64,000 bases of DNA. Origin: CAZAQV01 sp964487255 (lineage in GTDB: Bacteria; Myxococcota_A; Polyangia; Polyangiales; CAZAQV01). Shown piece after piece: positions 61,775 to 64,000 of the stretch. Position 1 is the first letter of the stretch. Each line of letters starts with the position of its first letter. The notes below the pieces were generated by a model that saw only the letters and a list, made by a program, of their open reading frames with translations, was not told where the DNA came from and did not search any database. Location of the stretch: NCBI GenBank assembly GCA_964487255.1, contig CAZAQV010000024.1, forward strand, positions 1 through 64,000, in the 5' to 3' direction. A program made the translations under genes and the position numbers.

Positions 61775-62449
61775 TTAGAACGCAAAACCGAGATTGAGCC
61801 GTAAGGTCGGGGTCACGCCCGAGGTCCCCGCCTTCGCGGTGCTCCCACTGCTTGACGTGGCCTCGGCATCGATATCGATGTACGCGACACCGCCGCCGGC
61901 AGAGAGTACGAAAGCATCTCCGAAGAGAAACGTATAGCCAATCTCGCCGCCTGCAGAGTATCCGATGCCCGACCCGCTGGCTCCATCGTTTTCAACCCTG
62001 GCATAGGCGAGCTGAGCGCGAGGTCCAACCCAGAAACCTTCAGGTGCGTGACCGGTCATGAAAAAGCGCGCCCCGAGTCCACCGGTGATTGCGTAAAAAC
62101 TGTAGTCGTCCGGAATGTCGACTCCAACCCCGTCGAAAAGCAGAGCGCCCGCGGTCACGTGCAAAGCGAGAAACGGAGCGAGCGCGTGCTCATACTCGAA
62201 GCGGATGGTGCCAACGACGAGGTCAAGCGGTGCCCAGGTCAGCGTATTGGCGGGGGGGCTTTCTTCGATCTGTTCGACGTAGACGGGTGCGCTTTGTGGT
62301 GCGGGTGGCACCGAAGGCGGCGGCGGGTTCGACGGAGCGGCCTGCGAAGCCTGCTCGTCCTGCGGTGTCCAGCCGCTGTCGTCCTGTGCCGAGGCCGAAG
62401 TCACGAGCGTCCCCACCGTCACTCCAAGAATCCAAATCCCATACTTCAT
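61775..62449 (-). CDS. Outer-membrane beta-barrel protein
   Basis: A 224-residue protein with a signal peptide (WILGVTVGTLVTSASAQ, cleaved near 22) and a Pro-rich linker, then an 8-stranded-barrel-like region rich in alternating Gly/aromatic strands (TIRFEYEHALAPFLALHVTAG, GFWVGPRAQLAYARV, GSGIGYSAGGEIGYTFLF, AFVLSAGGGVAYIDID), ending in the terminal Phe typical of outer-membrane barrels (RLNLGFAF). The ATG at 62449 has GAGGGG upstream. It lies just upstream of the peroxidase-OmpA gene in transcription order, so they may be expressed together. Function unknown. Confidence 0.8.
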   Translation of the reverse strand: MKYGIWILGVTVGTLVTSASAQDDSGWTPQDEQASQAAPSNPPPPSVPPAPQSAPVYVEQIEESPPANTLTWAPLDLVVGTIRFEYEHALAPFLALHVTAGALLFDGVGVDIPDDYSFYAITGGLGARFFMTGHAPEGFWVGPRAQLAYARVENDGASGSGIGYSAGGEIGYTFLFGDAFVLSAGGGVAYIDIDAEATSSSGSTAKAGTSGVTPTLRLNLGFAF

Positions 62450-62610
62450 GGCCCCTCGGCAGAGCATGATGCGTGCCAACTCGAGCCCAGCCGAAACGAG
62501 TGGTTTGCGGCCATTGGTCGACTCGCAACCAGGAACACACGGCCACACATGCGAACACAGGTTCACGGGCGACGCTGGACACCGGCTGTGACGCGGGCTA
62601 CGTCCAATCC

Positions 62611-63438
62611 GTGAGTCCGGGCCCACTCTGCCGTTGCTTCTTGGTGCTGCTGACCTACGCCTGGCCCCTGGCTGCCCAAGGCCAAAACCTGGTGGACCTC
62701 ACCGGGGGAGAAGAGTGCACGACCATCGGCACCGAGGGCATCTCGGCTCAGCTCACGCGCTATCACGAGTGCCAGTTTCCGGACGGGCTCGCCAGGCTCG
62801 GTAGCCATCCATCGATCGAACTGGCGTCCGAGCGGACCTATGACCTGGTGACCACGCAAGCGCGAGCGGCGATCGTGGCCGCCGCAGATCAAGTGCCGCT
62901 GCGCGTGAGTGTGGCGTATCGACCTGTGAGCGAGCAATACGTGATGTACAAGACGAGCGCTTGCGCAACGTTTGAAAAGCCGGGCGCGGACATTCATCAA
63001 AGCGGCAAGGCCGTCGATGTACAGAACTGGGAAGAGGCAGCGACGGCGCTCGTAGCCGCCGGTTGCACCCAACCCGACGCGGAGGGAGAGCCCCTACACT
63101 TCGAATGCCCCGGCGCGGATATGCGTGACAATGCTGTTCTCGTGTTTCAAAGACTTTGGAACCTCAACAGGCCTGCTGATCTGATCACCGAGGACGGCAT
63201 CTATGGACCACAAACCGAAGGCAAGCTAGCGATGACACCTGCCAATGGGTTTGCCAACCCTGGCTGTGCCGCCCCCGCCATGGACGCAGGCGCCGACGCT
63301 TCCGTGACAGACGATGCGGGGATGGTCCCGCCTTATGAGGATGACGGGTGCTCCATTTCAACCATCCCAACACGCGGCGGCAGCCTCGTGATGCTCGGCT
63401 TGGTGCTCGGGCTCGTCTTTTGCCGTCGTAACGCCTGA
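62611..63438 (+). CDS. M15-type peptidase with peptidoglycan-binding domain and MYXO-CTERM tail
   Basis: A 275-residue exported protein. A GTG start gives a signal peptide (LCRCFLVLLTYAWPLAAQG). The D-Ala-D-Ala carboxypeptidase/VanY-type core has SVAYRPVSEQYVMYK, the zinc motif HQSGKAVD and the later PLHFEC His. A short PG_binding_1-like region follows (LVFQRLWNLNRPADLITEDGIYGPQTEGKLAM). The C-terminus DDGCSIS, hydrophobic LVMLGLVLGLVF and CRR matches the MYXO-CTERM surface-anchoring signal. It likely cleaves or binds cell-wall peptides and is anchored to the cell surface. Not all catalytic residues can be confirmed by eye. Confidence 0.8.
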   Translation: MSPGPLCRCFLVLLTYAWPLAAQGQNLVDLTGGEECTTIGTEGISAQLTRYHECQFPDGLARLGSHPSIELASERTYDLVTTQARAAIVAAADQVPLRVSVAYRPVSEQYVMYKTSACATFEKPGADIHQSGKAVDVQNWEEAATALVAAGCTQPDAEGEPLHFECPGADMRDNAVLVFQRLWNLNRPADLITEDGIYGPQTEGKLAMTPANGFANPGCAAPAMDAGADASVTDDAGMVPPYEDDGCSISTIPTRGGSLVMLGLVLGLVFCRRNA

Positions 63439-63458
63439 GTGAAACGGTAGGACCCTCT

Positions 63459-64000
63459 GTGCGAGACGCACTTCTCATCGCGGTACTTTCGGTCGTCGCC
63501 GGTGCGCTTGTCGGTCTTCTTCCACGCGCGGTGGCTTGGTCTCGCAACATTCACACGATCGCGGTCGTCACCGCCGTTGTCCTGGTCGTCGGGAGAATCG
63601 TACCGGACGCTGTGGCGGGCGGCGGGCTCGCAGTGCTGGTCGCGTTGGCAGCGGGTTTTTTCGCACCGCAGCTTCTGGCGCGACTCGCACACTCGGTGGC
63701 GCCGAGCGCCGGACACCGCGTCGGCCTTGAACTCGGATACATCGGCCTTGCAATCCACAAGGTCGGCGACGGCGTAGGTCTCGGCACCTATGCGTCTGAA
63801 GCCCATGCCGGACACGTGCACTGGGACGTCATGCTCGCCATCGCGGTTCATACGATCCCGATCGTTGCGGTCATCACAATGGTTTTTGCACGCCAGAGTT
63901 CGGTCACTTCCGCCGTTGTCCGCGCGCTTGGATTGGCGGTCTGCGCCGGCCTGGGCGTGGCCTTCGCGAGCGCGCTCGCGGATCACAGCCTTCATGCCTG
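63459..64000 (+). CDS. ZIP-family metal transporter, 5' part
   Basis: A reading frame from GTG 63459 runs off the window end (180 codons seen). It has several hydrophobic helices (VRDALLIAVLSVVAGALVGLL, TIAVVTAVVLVVGRIV, GGGLAVLVALAAGFF) and the ZIP signatures: GLAIHKVGDGVGLG, matching the H..xDG helix-4 motif, and AIAVHTIPI, matching the helix-5 His motif. Both helices line the divalent-metal path. The region between is His-rich (EAHAGHVHWD). It follows the M15 gene by 20 bases, with AGGA upstream. Confidence 0.75.
   Translation, partial: MRDALLIAVLSVVAGALVGLLPRAVAWSRNIHTIAVVTAVVLVVGRIVPDAVAGGGLAVLVALAAGFFAPQLLARLAHSVAPSAGHRVGLELGYIGLAIHKVGDGVGLGTYASEAHAGHVHWDVMLAIAVHTIPIVAVITMVFARQSSVTSAVVRALGLAVCAGLGVAFASALADHSLHA

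Overview
The window is a GC-rich (by eye roughly 60%) stretch of bacterial chromosome that most likely comes from a myxobacterium-like member of Myxococcota (former Deltaproteobacteria). The evidence is a C-terminal MYXO-CTERM-type sorting signal (62611-63438), a MopE-like Asp-rich metal-binding lipoprotein, three large Ser/Thr protein kinases within 12 kb (one with a DUF4388-type domain), a PEGA-domain protein, an MXAN_5187-like C-terminal domain, and many lipoproteins. I see no intact mobile element, rRNA or CRISPR array. There is one tRNA, Leu(CAA).

Layout. 1-3.4 kb: a tandem operator-like site, a small membrane protein, chorismate synthase (aroC), an M19-type dipeptidase and a VOC protein. 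3.4-15.4 kb: a minus-strand operon with overlapping genes: oligosaccharide flippase, a C-A-T-TE NRPS-like protein, two GT4 glycosyltransferases, a degenerate 5'-nucleotidase-like protein with a probable beta-barrel tail, and a two-domain rhodanese lipoprotein. 15.4-19.9 kb: parvulin-type lipoprotein, polyphosphate kinase and exopolyphosphatase, tightly coupled. 19.9-23.2 kb: a TetR regulator coupled to a large ATPase/TPR protein. 23.3-28.1 kb: MopE-like lipoprotein, EF-hand protein, a frameshifted Cys-rich lipoprotein, arsenite methyltransferase, a Cys-cluster/PEGA protein and an unknown protein.

28.1-35.2 kb: a second sugar/NRPS region: a MurG-like glycosyltransferase, a DprE1-like FAD oxidase and DprE2-like SDR, then a structured 386-nt leader and an A-T-TE NRPS with a Cys thioesterase nucleophile, followed by a transposase remnant. 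35.2-41 kb: a membrane-anchored protein with faint IucA/IucC features, a DciA-like protein, trpBA and Fe/Mn superoxide dismutase. 41-52.4 kb: kinases, a metallo-beta-lactamase-fold protein, a membrane GT39-like protein, thymidine kinase and small proteins. 52.4-64 kb: tRNA-Leu, a diacylglycerol-kinase-like enzyme, cupredoxin-like and cache-like proteins, an acyl-CoA thioesterase, a short FtsH-like protease, a di-heme peroxidase fused to OmpA, an outer-membrane barrel, an M15 peptidase and the start of a ZIP transporter.

Working together. The two regions with NRPS-like proteins both sit among glycan/lipid-carrier genes, suggesting aminoacyl decoration or assembly of an exported surface glycan rather than a classical free peptide (inference). 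The first NRPS-like protein has replaced its condensation His, carrier Ser and thioesterase Ser, while its adenylation domain looks intact; the second keeps its carrier Ser and uses Cys in the thioesterase. ppk/ppx set polyphosphate levels. Non-coding DNA is also notable: several intergenic regions share a mosaic of hairpin modules that often begin exactly at stop codons.
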